A stretch of 64,000 nt of DNA from an uncultured Candidatus Binatia bacterium. Its GTDB lineage: Bacteria > Desulfobacterota > Binatia > Bin18. Below the pieces are notes generated by a model, which made no database searches, was not told the DNA's origin, and saw nothing but the letters and a program-made list of their open reading frames with translations. The position numbers and the translations under genes were made by a program. Below are positions 9,969-18,657 of the stretch, one piece after another (within the stretch, counting starts at the first letter, position 1; each line of letters begins with the position of its first letter). The DNA lies in assembly GCA_958296235.1 (NCBI GenBank), contig OY282457.1:1488501-1552500 (forward strand), read 5' to 3'.

Positions 9969-11732
9969 ATGTCTGAAGCCCAGGAAAAACCCCTGATTGG
10001 CACCATGAACGGGCTCTTGAAGCCGAAAAAACCGCAGTCGTACTACGAGGCCATCAAACAGAAGTTTGCCGAGGAGCGTGACCTCAGGCTGGACTACCGA
10101 CCGGAAGGGACGCAGCAGTATACGTCTGACCTTACCGGCTCTTTCGCCCGATACGAGACCGACCCCTACGGCGGAGAGATCGTCCCCCGCGAGCCCATCA
10201 ACGATACGGTCGAGTGCTTATTCATCGGCGGCGGGTTTTCCGCACTGCTCACCTCAGCGCGGCTGCGGGAGTATGGTGTTGAGAGTATCCGCATCGTCGA
10301 GCGGGGAGCGGATGTGGGCGGCACCTGGTACTGGAACCGGTATCCTGGGGTCGCCTGCGACGTGATCTCGTATGACTACCTGCCGCTGCTCGACGAGATG
10401 GACTACGTACCCAAGAACCATTACGCCAAGGGCCCGGAAATCCTGGCCCACTGCCAGGCTATTGCGAGGAAATACAATCTGTACGAGCTGGCGGTTTTCC
10501 AGACGACCGTCACCTCCACCATATGGGACGAAGAAGAAGAGATGTGGCAGCTCACCACAGACCGGGGCGACCAGATGAAAGCCCGCTTCGTCATCTGCGC
10601 CAACGGCACGCTGTCCAAGCCCAAACTGTCCAGAATTAAAGGGATGGAGTCCTTCAAAGGCCATTCCTTTCATACCTCGCGCTGGGACTATGATTACACC
10701 CAGGAAGACTTATCCGGCCTGGAGGATAAGGTCGTCGGCATTATCGGCACAGGGGCAACCGCGGTGCAGGCTATTCCCGGTCTCGGCGCTTCATCGAAAG
10801 AGCTATATGTGTTCCAGCGTACACCGTCCTCAATTGACATCCGGGACGACTGGCCAACCGATCCCAACTGGGCGCGTAAATTGAAGCCGGGCTGGCAGGC
10901 CAAGCGGCGCGAACGCGCCATGCGCGGGCCGCGACTGACCGAGGAACAGCAGGCCGAACGAGCGGCCATGTCTCGCGAGGAGAAAATCCGGCGGCAGGAA
11001 AACGCCAACATCGACTATATGATGCGCATTCACAAGCGCATCGATGAGGTCGTAAAAGACGCAGCCACCGCGGATGCGCTCAAGCCCTGGTATATGTTCA
11101 TGTGTAAGCGGCCCTGCTTTCACAACGACTATCTGCCGACCTTCAACCGGCCCAATGTACGCTTGGTCGATACCCACGGCAAAGGCATCACCGAAATCAC
11201 CGCGAAGGGGCCGGTGTTTGACGGGACGCAGTACGAGCTCGATGTCCTGATTTATGCGACCGGCTTCGAGGTGCAGAAAACGGGCATTTACAATCAGATC
11301 AGAGGAGAAAACGGTCTCGACCTGAGCGACAAATACAGCAGCGGCATCCGCACCCTGCTGGGCATTCACTCGCAGGGCTATCCCAACCTGTTTATTATGG
11401 GTGGCTACCAGGCCTCGTTTCAGTTCAACCTGACGGACATGCTACAATCCCAGGGCGATCATATTGCGGCGTGTATCGCCTATGTCCGCCGGCATGACTA
11501 TCAGTCCATCGACGTGACTCCCGAGGCCGAGGAGTGGTGGGTACAGGAAGTGATCCATCATCGCGGCAAAACCACCCGCAACCAGGACTGTACGCCGGGC
11601 TATTATAATTTCGAGGGCGAATTTCAGCGTCGTCAGGACGGCAATTATAACGGCGGCTTTCCCAAATATGTGACGCACCTTACAGAAGTGCGCGCTCAGA
11701 TGGCAGAGAATTTTGTCTTTACGAAAAGATAG
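9969..11732 (+). CDS. Flavin monooxygenase, Baeyer-Villiger type (copy 2)
   Basis: A 587-residue paralogue of the divergent FMO. It has the same layout: an N-terminal extension, an FAD motif at residues 87-92, [15 protein letters not shown], the fingerprint FKGHSFHTSRW and the NADPH motif GTGATA. The FAD motif reads GGGFSA, so the third Gly is replaced by Ala. A charged helical insert (about residues 320-345) is not present in copy 1. GGAGG precedes the ATG. The stop is followed 25 bp later by a crotonase, so the pair is probably co-transcribed. The two copies probably act on different ketones. Confidence 0.9.
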   Translation: MSEAQEKPLIGTMNGLLKPKKPQSYYEAIKQKFAEERDLRLDYRPEGTQQYTSDLTGSFARYETDPYGGEIVPREPINDTVECLFIGGGFSALLTSARLREYGVESIRIVERGADVGGTWYWNRYPGVACDVISYDYLPLLDEMDYVPKNHYAKGPEILAHCQAIARKYNLYELAVFQTTVTSTIWDEEEEMWQLTTDRGDQMKARFVICANGTLSKPKLSRIKGMESFKGHSFHTSRWDYDYTQEDLSGLEDKVVGIIGTGATAVQAIPGLGASSKELYVFQRTPSSIDIRDDWPTDPNWARKLKPGWQAKRRERAMRGPRLTEEQQAERAAMSREEKIRRQENANIDYMMRIHKRIDEVVKDAATADALKPWYMFMCKRPCFHNDYLPTFNRPNVRLVDTHGKGITEITAKGPVFDGTQYELDVLIYATGFEVQKTGIYNQIRGENGLDLSDKYSSGIRTLLGIHSQGYPNLFIMGGYQASFQFNLTDMLQSQGDHIAACIAYVRRHDYQSIDVTPEAEEWWVQEVIHHRGKTTRNQDCTPGYYNFEGEFQRRQDGNYNGGFPKYVTHLTEVRAQMAENFVFTKR

Positions 11733-11757
11733 CTCCGGCTCAAAGGAGAAGGGCAGT

Positions 11758-12564
11758 ATGACATACGAAACATTTACCCTCGAACGCTCCGGTCCGATTG
11801 TCACCGTCTCTTTCAATCGACCGGCAAAACTCAATCCCCTCAACGAGCAGGTGCTGCGTGAGTTCCTGGCCCTTACCTACGAGCTCCAGGAGGACGAGGA
11901 CTCACGAGTTGTGATTCTGACCGGCAAAGGCCGTTCGTTCAGCGTTGGCGCAGATATGAACGCTCTGTCCAACAGCGCCAAACCGGAAACCCAGGCCACC
12001 CTCACCGATAGCGCCCGGCTGCGGATGGCGAAACTCGGCTGGCGGGTGATGGATGAGTGGGAACGCCTGGACCAGATCAGCATTGCCGCGGTTAATGGTT
12101 TTGCGGTGGGCGGTGGCGTGTCCCTGGCTATGGCGTGTGATTTTCGCATTGCCGCCAGTGGCGCTCGCCTGTGGTTGCCCGAGGTGCGGCTGGGCGTGCC
12201 GTATATGTGGGGCTCGATTACCCGCATGATTAACCTGATCGGCATGGCCAAAGCCAAAGAACTGGTGATGACCTGTGATGAGCTGACCGCAGAAGAAGCC
12301 GGTGAGGTCGGCCTGGTCAACCAGGTCGTGCCGTTGGAGGAGTTACACGACGCGGTCCACGCCTTTGCCCAGAAGCTGCTCAACAAGCCGCCTATGGCGC
12401 TGCGTCGAACAAAAGAATTTTTCAAAGCGCTGAGCACCAACAAGGCTGGCGATATTACCTATGCCGACGCCCATCTGGGGCTGGCCTGCACGCTGGGGGA
12501 CGATATGCGCGAGGCCGTGGCCGCGTTCCGCGAGAAACGCGACCCGGTGTTTGCCAACCGGTAA
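11758..12564 (+). CDS. Enoyl-CoA hydratase/isomerase (crotonase)
   Basis: A 268-residue crotonase-fold protein. The oxyanion-hole segment AVNGFAVGGGVSLAMACDFRI and the second active-site segment LPEVRLGVPY are both present. The ATG at 11758 is chosen because AAAGGAGAAGG lies just upstream; an in-frame start at 11713 would overlap the FMO. It probably hydrates or isomerises an enoyl-CoA. Its position after a BVMO suggests a ring-opened acyl-CoA is processed further, but no CoA ligase lies nearby. Confidence 0.9.
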   Translation: MTYETFTLERSGPIVTVSFNRPAKLNPLNEQVLREFLALTYELQEDEDSRVVILTGKGRSFSVGADMNALSNSAKPETQATLTDSARLRMAKLGWRVMDEWERLDQISIAAVNGFAVGGGVSLAMACDFRIAASGARLWLPEVRLGVPYMWGSITRMINLIGMAKAKELVMTCDELTAEEAGEVGLVNQVVPLEELHDAVHAFAQKLLNKPPMALRRTKEFFKALSTNKAGDITYADAHLGLACTLGDDMREAVAAFREKRDPVFANR

Positions 12565-12934
12565 GTGTACCGACTCCTGCGGCGATATCAGCAAGACTGG
12601 GCCTTCGACCGGATTCTTTTAGCTCACCTGCCGCGCTATTCCCTGGAACGTGTGATGCAAATTAAGTTGTTCAGCGGCCCGGGGCGCTGTTTCGCCCCGC
12701 TCCCAGCGGGAGCGGGCCTCTTGTCTTGCCCTCTCCCCTGGAGGGAGAGGGTGGCCCTGAGCCTGTCGAAGGGCCGGGTGAGGGGGCCGACGGGCCGCTT
12801 GGGGGGCCGGCGACACAATGGGCAGCACACGTCTGGAGGGAGAGGGCTGGGATGAGGGGAATTGCAAAGTGAGAGCCGCCCGTTCACTTACCAAGCGATA
12901 AAACAGGTGCTAGTCTGACCCAGGGGGACATTCC
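12565..12934. repeat. Gene-free stretch with G/C palindromes (REP-like)
   Basis: No gene is supported here. The stretch holds a series of palindromes: GGGGCG/CGCCCC, then CCGCTCCC-AGC-GGGAGCGG (12697-12715), then CCCTCTCCC paired with GGGAGAGGG around 12729-12750, and a CCTGAGCCTGTCGAAGGGCC-type segment. A second GGAGGGAGAGGG follows near 12836-12847. Degenerate relatives occur at about 17640-17662, 23876-23907 and 60736-60780. The layout resembles dispersed REP/BIME-type repeats. The hairpin at 12697-12715 may also end transcription of the crotonase. Confidence 0.6.
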
Positions 12935-14206
12935 ATGCAGCAGACTGCCATTGATCCGATCCAGTACGATACCCTTGTCCAAAACGAGCGGGTCCACAGA
13001 TCGCTGTACACCGACCCGAATATTTTTACTGATGAGTTGGAAAAAATTTTCTACCACGGCTGGGTGTTTATGGGTCACGCCAGTGAAATCCCCCAGCCGG
13101 GGGACTTTATTACGCGCCAGGTCGGCACCCAGTCGGTCATCCTGGTACGCGGCACAGACCACACCGTCTCGGCCCTCCTCAACCGCTGCGCGCATCGTGG
13201 CACGACCGTCTGCCCGGCGGAACGCGGCCATGCCCGCACGTTTACCTGTCCCTATCATGGCTGGAGTTATGACCTGACTGGCGCCTTGCAGGGCGTCCCC
13301 TACCCGGCCGGATACGGGGAATCTTTTGATAAAAAAGAGTACGGGCTGACGCGCGTGCCGCGGCTGGAGAGCTATCGGGGGTTTGTGTTCGTCAGTTTGA
13401 GTCCGAGCGGTGTCTCACTCGCCGACCACCTTGGCGCGGCGGCGCAATTGATCGACCGGGCGTGCGCCCTCTCGCCGGAGGGCGAGATCGCACTTGGCGC
13501 CGGCTGGATCAAGCATCGCTATCCGTCCAACTGGAAAATGCTGCCCGAAAACGACACGGACGGCTATCATCTCGGCTTTGTGCATCGTTCCATATTGAAA
13601 GCGGTCGGCTCGCAGTATCGGCGTTTTGTGGGTGAGGAAAAAAGTATCAAATCCGTCCTGCGCGACTGGGGGCAGGGACACACGGAAATCGATTTTGTCC
13701 CCGCCTACCAGCAGCCGTTCGAGTGGTTCGGCGGCGTCTCGGAGGGTCTGGCCGCCTCCTATCTGGCCGCGATGGAGCGCAGCTATGGCAAAGAGGAAAC
13801 CCAGCGCCGGGTTTTCGACGGCCCGCCGCACGCCTTTATTTTTCCCAATCTCTTTTTGGCCGAGATGAATATCGCCATCATGCAACCCGTCAGCGTTGAC
13901 GAATGCGTCCAGTGGCACACGCCCCTGTTCCTCAAGGGTGTACCCGAATTCAACAAGCGCCTGTTGCGGCAGAGCGAAGCGGCAATGGGGCCGGGGTCGT
14001 TTCTGCTACCCGAAGATGTGACGATTGCGAGTCGCAACCAGCTCGGATTAGGGACGCGGAACGCCGAGTGGCTGGAACTGAGTCGCGGCCTGAACCGTGA
14101 ATATATTGATAGCCAACAGCAGCGCGTCGGGCATATGACCGACGAGACCACAAACCGGGCGTTCTGGTTGCACTATCGCAGCGTGATGCAAAACGGCCAG
14201 GTCTAG
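12935..14206 (+). CDS. Rieske aromatic-ring-hydroxylating dioxygenase, alpha subunit
   Basis: A 423-residue large subunit. The [2Fe-2S] Rieske ligands are Cys85/His87 (CAHRG) and Cys105/His108 (CPYHGW). The mononuclear iron site shows the canonical NDTDGYHLGFVH, with a bridging Asp three residues before the first His. A beta-subunit gene follows after 5 bp, so this is a two-subunit alpha/beta oxygenase. No ferredoxin or reductase gene is next to it, so electrons must come from elsewhere. The closest families hydroxylate benzoate-, phthalate- or phenylpropionate-like rings. Specificity is not readable. Confidence 0.93.
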   Translation: MQQTAIDPIQYDTLVQNERVHRSLYTDPNIFTDELEKIFYHGWVFMGHASEIPQPGDFITRQVGTQSVILVRGTDHTVSALLNRCAHRGTTVCPAERGHARTFTCPYHGWSYDLTGALQGVPYPAGYGESFDKKEYGLTRVPRLESYRGFVFVSLSPSGVSLADHLGAAAQLIDRACALSPEGEIALGAGWIKHRYPSNWKMLPENDTDGYHLGFVHRSILKAVGSQYRRFVGEEKSIKSVLRDWGQGHTEIDFVPAYQQPFEWFGGVSEGLAASYLAAMERSYGKEETQRRVFDGPPHAFIFPNLFLAEMNIAIMQPVSVDECVQWHTPLFLKGVPEFNKRLLRQSEAAMGPGSFLLPEDVTIASRNQLGLGTRNAEWLELSRGLNREYIDSQQQRVGHMTDETTNRAFWLHYRSVMQNGQV

Positions 14207-14211
14207 CAGCT

Positions 14212-14703
14212 ATGGTGTCCGACACCGAGTATCGAGCGGTTGAGGCATTCCTGTACAAAGAAGCGCGTTTCGCGGATGAAGCGCGCTATGCGGACTGGGA
14301 AGCCTTGTGGACGGACGATGCCGTGTACTGGGTCCCGGCGACAACCGACCCCGAGATTGATCCCAACACCCATATTTCGCACATCTACGACAACCGGCAG
14401 CGGATTGCCACGCGCGTAAAACTCCTGCAAAGCGGCCATCGCTACAGCCAGGAGCCGGCCTCGTCCATGCGCCGGCTGATTTCCAATATCGAAGTCGAGA
14501 AAAACGAAGATGATACGTTCGTTGTCGGCTCGAATTTTCTTCTGGTCGAGCTCTCGATTCAGGCCAAGCATGAGACCCATGTGTGGGCCGGACGCACGAC
14601 GCATACCCTGCGGTGGGTTGACTCCGCGCTCAAGATGAGCCGCAAAAAAGTCGTCCTGGTCAACGCCGCCGAACCGCTGCCGAATATGTCGTTTTTGATA
14701 TAG
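14212..14703 (+). CDS. Rieske dioxygenase, beta subunit
   Basis: A 163-residue small subunit of the SnoaL/NTF2-like cone fold. Typical features are the N-terminal EAFLYKEARFADE helix, WEALWTDDAVYWVPA, and the mid-protein SNIEVEKNED. The length is normal. It begins 5 bp after the alpha subunit, so the two are translationally close and should be made in equal amounts. A GTG one codon downstream of the ATG is an alternative start. It has a structural role in the oxygenase hexamer. Confidence 0.92.
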   Translation: MVSDTEYRAVEAFLYKEARFADEARYADWEALWTDDAVYWVPATTDPEIDPNTHISHIYDNRQRIATRVKLLQSGHRYSQEPASSMRRLISNIEVEKNEDDTFVVGSNFLLVELSIQAKHETHVWAGRTTHTLRWVDSALKMSRKKVVLVNAAEPLPNMSFLI

Positions 14704-14723
14704 TAGCCCGAGCGGAACGACGT

Positions 14724-15212
14724 ATGGCTGACCAAACAACTCGCGATAACATGCCGCCCATCCGGCTCAGAGACATCTGGCCGATTGATAATGTCAGAGA
14801 CTACAAGGTCCACTTCGGTCGTTGGAATAGACACACCCAGCCTCTGGATGAGTGGGTGCGTAGCCCGTTGAATTGGGTTGGATGGCAGGAGTACCGGCCT
14901 AAGAAGAACGATTTTAGTCGGCCTTATATTTTCTCGCTTATGAATTTCTATCCCGATGGCCAACGGACTTGGTTATTCGGCGGGGTCTTCAAGATTCTGA
15001 CAAGGTATGAGGACCGATACGAAGTGGAACTCACGGACCAAGGGAAACCGTTTATTGGCCGCCTGAAGCTGCGGTCGGATTATACGGGACGGACAGTACG
15101 AGTTAATTTTGAGCATCACTATGATGGGAGCTATCCTCTGGATGTAATGGAGATTCTGCGCGAACCTTATTCGGGTCGGGTGTTTCCAGGCTACGAGAAA
15201 ATCAATCTTTAG
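14724..15212 (+). pseudogene. N-terminal domain of a GIY-YIG nuclease-type protein, nuclease part absent
   Basis: A 162-residue protein with segments (RLRDIWPID, WQEYRPKKNDF, SLMNFYPDGQRTWLFGG, REPYSGRVFPGYEKI) that I recognise from the N-terminal region of larger GIY-YIG nuclease family proteins. In those proteins a GIY-YIG catalytic domain of roughly 150-170 residues follows the FPGYE segment. Here the frame stops right after it and no GIY-YIG motif is seen downstream. It is therefore either a truncated relic or a stand-alone version of that domain. Base use is more AT-rich than in the neighbouring dioxygenase genes, so transfer is possible. The family link rests on recall of related sequences. 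Confidence 0.5.
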
Positions 15213-15321
15213 ATGGCCTGATCCAGTGGCTTCTATGCTAGGCGAAACTTCAGCGGCATCTCTTCATCAAACAACTTGATACCCCCACCAGTCCGATCAA
15301 GACTATTCGGCAGTCGAAAGG

Positions 15322-16173
15322 CTAGGCCTCAGCCCCCACCCCCGCCAGGGTATGACCCCGCAAACGCTGAAAGCCACTGTAGAGGCTCAAGATAACGCCG
15401 GGCAATCCCGGCGTCGTAATCTCTTGGGCAAAAGACGGCCGTTTCAGGAGGCTTTCATAGTGTACCTTGAGGCGTGGGTGACGCTTGATGGGGTAGCCGG
15501 CGCACACCAGCCGATGGAGAGAAATAAACCAGGCGATTTCGAGGACAGAGATACGTTGCCCGATCAGCCAGGTATTCGCCCGTAACCACTGCTCAAGCGT
15601 ATCAAAAGCCGCGGCAAAGGCCTGGAGAGAGGCCCGAGCCTGGTCCGGTGGCACTCCGTCCTTGGCAAAGGCGCGCCACCAGGCAACTTCTTTATCGCGC
15701 CTGGCGTCTGGCGCACCGCTTTTTTCATAGGCTTCCAGCGCCTTGGGGGACTTTCTTGCCAGAACGTACGGCACCAAAAATCTCATGGTAATCGTCCGCA
15801 GGTCCATATGCAGCGAGTCTTCAAGCGCCAGGGATTCCCGGACTCGCGCGCGCTCGGATGTATTCTGAGGGAAAAACGATGGCATCGGTGAGGGCAGTTC
15901 ATCAAGGTATTCCATGATGTCATTACTCTCGACATGGACAACACCATCATGGACCAACACCGGGACAACACCTCTGGGATTGATACCAAGAAACCACGGT
16001 GTGGTATGCGCCTGGCGGAGCAGATCGACTGGGTGGGATACCCACGCAATCCCCTTTTCCGCCAAGAAAATCCGAACTTTCTGCGAACACGCAGAACCCT
16101 GAAAGTGTAACAGGTGGAGGCCCTGCCAGCTCTTGACCTCTTGCGTGGTGACGGCTGCATCAGGAAGCTGCAT
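15322..16173 (-). CDS. Glutathione S-transferase-like protein
   Basis: A protein of about 283 residues with an N-terminal thioredoxin-like domain (FQGSACSQKVRIFLAEKG, then NPRGVVPVLVHDG and the ESNDIMEYLDE segment that contacts the gamma-glutamyl group) and an all-helical C-terminal domain. The ATG at 16173 has an AGGAG site at good distance; a GTG at 16188 is possible. The Cys in SACSQK sits where Cys-type GSTs keep their catalytic residue. A role in conjugation or dehalogenation of electrophiles would suit the catabolic surroundings. The start lies 20 bp from the end of the next minus-strand gene. Confidence 0.85.
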   Translation of the reverse strand: MQLPDAAVTTQEVKSWQGLHLLHFQGSACSQKVRIFLAEKGIAWVSHPVDLLRQAHTTPWFLGINPRGVVPVLVHDGVVHVESNDIMEYLDELPSPMPSFFPQNTSERARVRESLALEDSLHMDLRTITMRFLVPYVLARKSPKALEAYEKSGAPDARRDKEVAWWRAFAKDGVPPDQARASLQAFAAAFDTLEQWLRANTWLIGQRISVLEIAWFISLHRLVCAGYPIKRHPRLKVHYESLLKRPSFAQEITTPGLPGVILSLYSGFQRLRGHTLAGVGAEA

Positions 16174-16193
16174 CAGCCTGCTCCTCACCCCGC

Positions 16194-17606
16194 CTAACGC
16201 TGTGACTCGAACAGATACACCCGCCCGACATTGACCTCACCCATGATATGCTGGCCAGGGGTACTCATAGCGAACTCTGGAATGCCGTCCTGATTCAGGT
16301 CGCCCGGCGAGAGTACGGTGTAGCCGAATTTTGAGCCCTGGTGGCCCCACGGGTTATCGAGCGTCATGAGGTGCCGGCCGTCGCGCCCATTATAGACAAA
16401 CACCTCGCCCTGAATATCGAACGCATCCACGGCCTGAAATGGCGCGCCAACTAAAATCTCAGGTACCTCGTCCGCGTTCACGTCCATGCTGGTGGCCAGC
16501 GCCCAGCCAAAGCCGGCGTGTTTGCGGGGGAAAGGGTCTTTGAGGGTATAGATTACGGAGCCGTCTTTCCCGCTGATAGCGTAGGCAACGCCCTGACCCT
16601 GATAGGCCCCAACATCATGGTAGGGCGCGCCGACCAGCAGGTCGGGCGTCCCGTCTTTGTTCAGATCCCCTGCGCTGACCACCCGCCAGCCAAAGGTTGA
16701 GCCTTCTTTTGGCTCTGGGTTGTCGATCGTGAGCAATAAGTGACCGTCCGCGCCGTTATAGATATACGCGCGCCCTTGGACACTCAGATTGCCGACGGTT
16801 GTGTAGGGAGCGCCCACCGCAATCTCCTGGACGCCATCCTGATTGAAATCCCCGGCTGGGTTGACAAACCATCCAAACGCAGAGCCACCCCGGTCGGTGG
16901 GCGGCGCAAGTGTGTAGACGAGGGAGCCGTCCTGACCGCTATAGACAAACGCCCTGCCCTCTCCGTCCTGGTTATAGGCGCCCACGACCAACTCGGGGAT
17001 AGTATCGCCGGTGACATCCCCAATGCTGGCGACCGACCAGCCGAATCCCGCGCCGGGCTGGGACTGAGGCGGTTTGAGCGTAAACAAATACGCCCCGTTC
17101 GTACCGCTGAAGACATAGGCCTGGCCGCCTTTATTCTGGCCAAAGGCGCCGATCAACAAATCCGGTGTCCCGTCCTGGTCCACATCGCCAGCCGCGGCCA
17201 CCGAGCAGGCAAACGCCGCGGCCTTTTGCGGAAACGGATGATCGAGGGTGTAGAACAGCTTGGCCGTCTGCCCGTCAAAGACAAAGGCTCGGCCTTGATG
17301 GTCTACGTTTTCCCCGCCCTTTTCGGCGCCGCCGAAGCCAACCTCTTTCCCGGTCATGCCCTTCCTGGAATAGGGTTGGTCATACGCGCCAACGAGATAA
17401 TCCGGGATGCCGTCGCCCGTCACATCGTCCAGCATGGCCAGTGAGGTCGAAAAGCTGGAAAACTGCATCCGAATAGGATTATCCAGGATTTTAATATTCG
17501 GGCCGGCCCACGCAGCAGAACTCGCCAGCAGGAGAGCGATGAGAGCAAGACTCGCCATCAGGGGAAGATAGGGAAGATGTACTGAGAAACGCCAAGACCC
17601 GAACAT
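16194..17606 (-). CDS. Secreted FG-GAP (integrin-alpha-type) repeat protein
   Basis: A 470-residue exported protein. The first 35 or so residues form a signal peptide (hydrophobic core LMASLALIALLLASSAAWAG). The remainder is seven FG-GAP/VCBS-type repeats, each with a calcium-binding DxNxDGxxD loop (for example DVDQDGTPDLLIGAF and DLNKDGTPDLLVGAP), predicted to close as a seven-bladed propeller. AAGGAG precedes the ATG. It is probably periplasmic or extracellular and binds calcium. Its partner is unknown and it has no obvious link with the flanking metabolic enzymes. Confidence 0.88.
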   Translation of the reverse strand: MFGSWRFSVHLPYLPLMASLALIALLLASSAAWAGPNIKILDNPIRMQFSSFSTSLAMLDDVTGDGIPDYLVGAYDQPYSRKGMTGKEVGFGGAEKGGENVDHQGRAFVFDGQTAKLFYTLDHPFPQKAAAFACSVAAAGDVDQDGTPDLLIGAFGQNKGGQAYVFSGTNGAYLFTLKPPQSQPGAGFGWSVASIGDVTGDTIPELVVGAYNQDGEGRAFVYSGQDGSLVYTLAPPTDRGGSAFGWFVNPAGDFNQDGVQEIAVGAPYTTVGNLSVQGRAYIYNGADGHLLLTIDNPEPKEGSTFGWRVVSAGDLNKDGTPDLLVGAPYHDVGAYQGQGVAYAISGKDGSVIYTLKDPFPRKHAGFGWALATSMDVNADEVPEILVGAPFQAVDAFDIQGEVFVYNGRDGRHLMTLDNPWGHQGSKFGYTVLSPGDLNQDGIPEFAMSTPGQHIMGEVNVGRVYLFESQR

Positions 17607-17672
17607 GCTGAAACTCCTTACGTTCTTGAGAAGAGTAATACCCTCTCCCGCCAGCGGGAGAGGAAACCGGGC

Positions 17673-18548
17673 CTACACCCCCTGAGCCGCCTCCACAACG
17701 GGCGCGACGCTGTCTATGCAGGCCATAGCTTGGCCGGTCGCGATCGCTTGAGCAAAAGGCTGGGAGAAGAGCACGATCCGGCTTGCCCCGGCATCGCGAT
17801 AGGCTTTCATCTCATCGGCCGAGAGCGTCCCGTCTTTGGGATCAATAAAGGCCGACATCTGCAACGCGTCCGGGTCACGCCCAAACTCTCTGGCCATAGC
17901 GCGGATCGATTCGACCTTGGTTTTATAGTCCTCAGGGTCAAACGCGAGCGGACACCAGCCATCATAGGACCGGGCGACCCGCTCCAGCGCCTTGGGCACG
18001 TGGCCGCCCAGGAAGATGGGTGGACCGGCCTTTTGGACGGGCTTGGGATCGCAGAACACAGGCGGGAACTGGACCATTTCGCCTTGATAGCTGGGCTCTT
18101 TCTCGGTCCAGCAAATGCGCAAGGCTTCGGTTGTTTCGCGCAAGCGCCGCCAGCGCAGCCGGAAGTTGGCACCCATGACTTCGGTTTCTTCGCGCAGCCA
18201 GCCGGCCCCGACGCCAATGATAGTCCGGCCGCCGGAATAGAGATCGAGGGTGGCGATCACCTTTGCGGTGATGAGCGGTTCTCGCTCCGGGAATAAACAA
18301 ATGCCGGTGGCCAGCTTGAGCGTGGTGGTGGCAGCGGCGGCCATCGTCAGCGCAATAAACGGGTCGGCCCAGCGGTTATAGTGCTCGGGGAGGCTCCCGC
18401 CCCCAGGCACCTCGGTTTTGAATCCGACGGGAATCACGGGATGTTCGGGGACCCAGAGGGATTCGAAGCCCAAGCCTTCGACCCGTTGCGCGATTCCAGT
18501 TATATCCTGCGTCTCTACCGTTGCCGGCACCAGGATACCAATATCCAT
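17673..18548 (-). CDS. Luciferase-like (LLM class) flavin/F420-dependent oxidoreductase
   Basis: A 291-residue TIM-barrel enzyme of the bacterial-luciferase superfamily. Typical segments are GFESLWVPEH near the start, LATGICLFPEREPL, and GRTIIGVGAGWLREE in the middle. Relatives in this subgroup are often predicted to use F420. A good AAGGAGGG site precedes the ATG. It lies between an FG-GAP protein and a D-aminoacylase-like gene, all on the minus strand. Its substrate is unknown. A second, diverged LLM protein is at 57.6-58.5 kb. Confidence 0.88.
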   Translation of the reverse strand: MDIGILVPATVETQDITGIAQRVEGLGFESLWVPEHPVIPVGFKTEVPGGGSLPEHYNRWADPFIALTMAAAATTTLKLATGICLFPEREPLITAKVIATLDLYSGGRTIIGVGAGWLREETEVMGANFRLRWRRLRETTEALRICWTEKEPSYQGEMVQFPPVFCDPKPVQKAGPPIFLGGHVPKALERVARSYDGWCPLAFDPEDYKTKVESIRAMAREFGRDPDALQMSAFIDPKDGTLSADEMKAYRDAGASRIVLFSQPFAQAIATGQAMACIDSVAPVVEAAQGV

Positions 18549-18657
18549 AGCTTGCCCTCCTTACGATTCATACGACCACGATGGGGGTGCTCGACTCTGG
18601 GGAAGGGAAGTGGGAGCCGGCAACCTGCCCACTCCCATCATCAGCAGACAAAGCGCT

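Noticed and set aside
12619-12894. Minus-strand frames over the palindromic stretch
   Set aside because: They are made of repeat sequence and have no start signal or homology.
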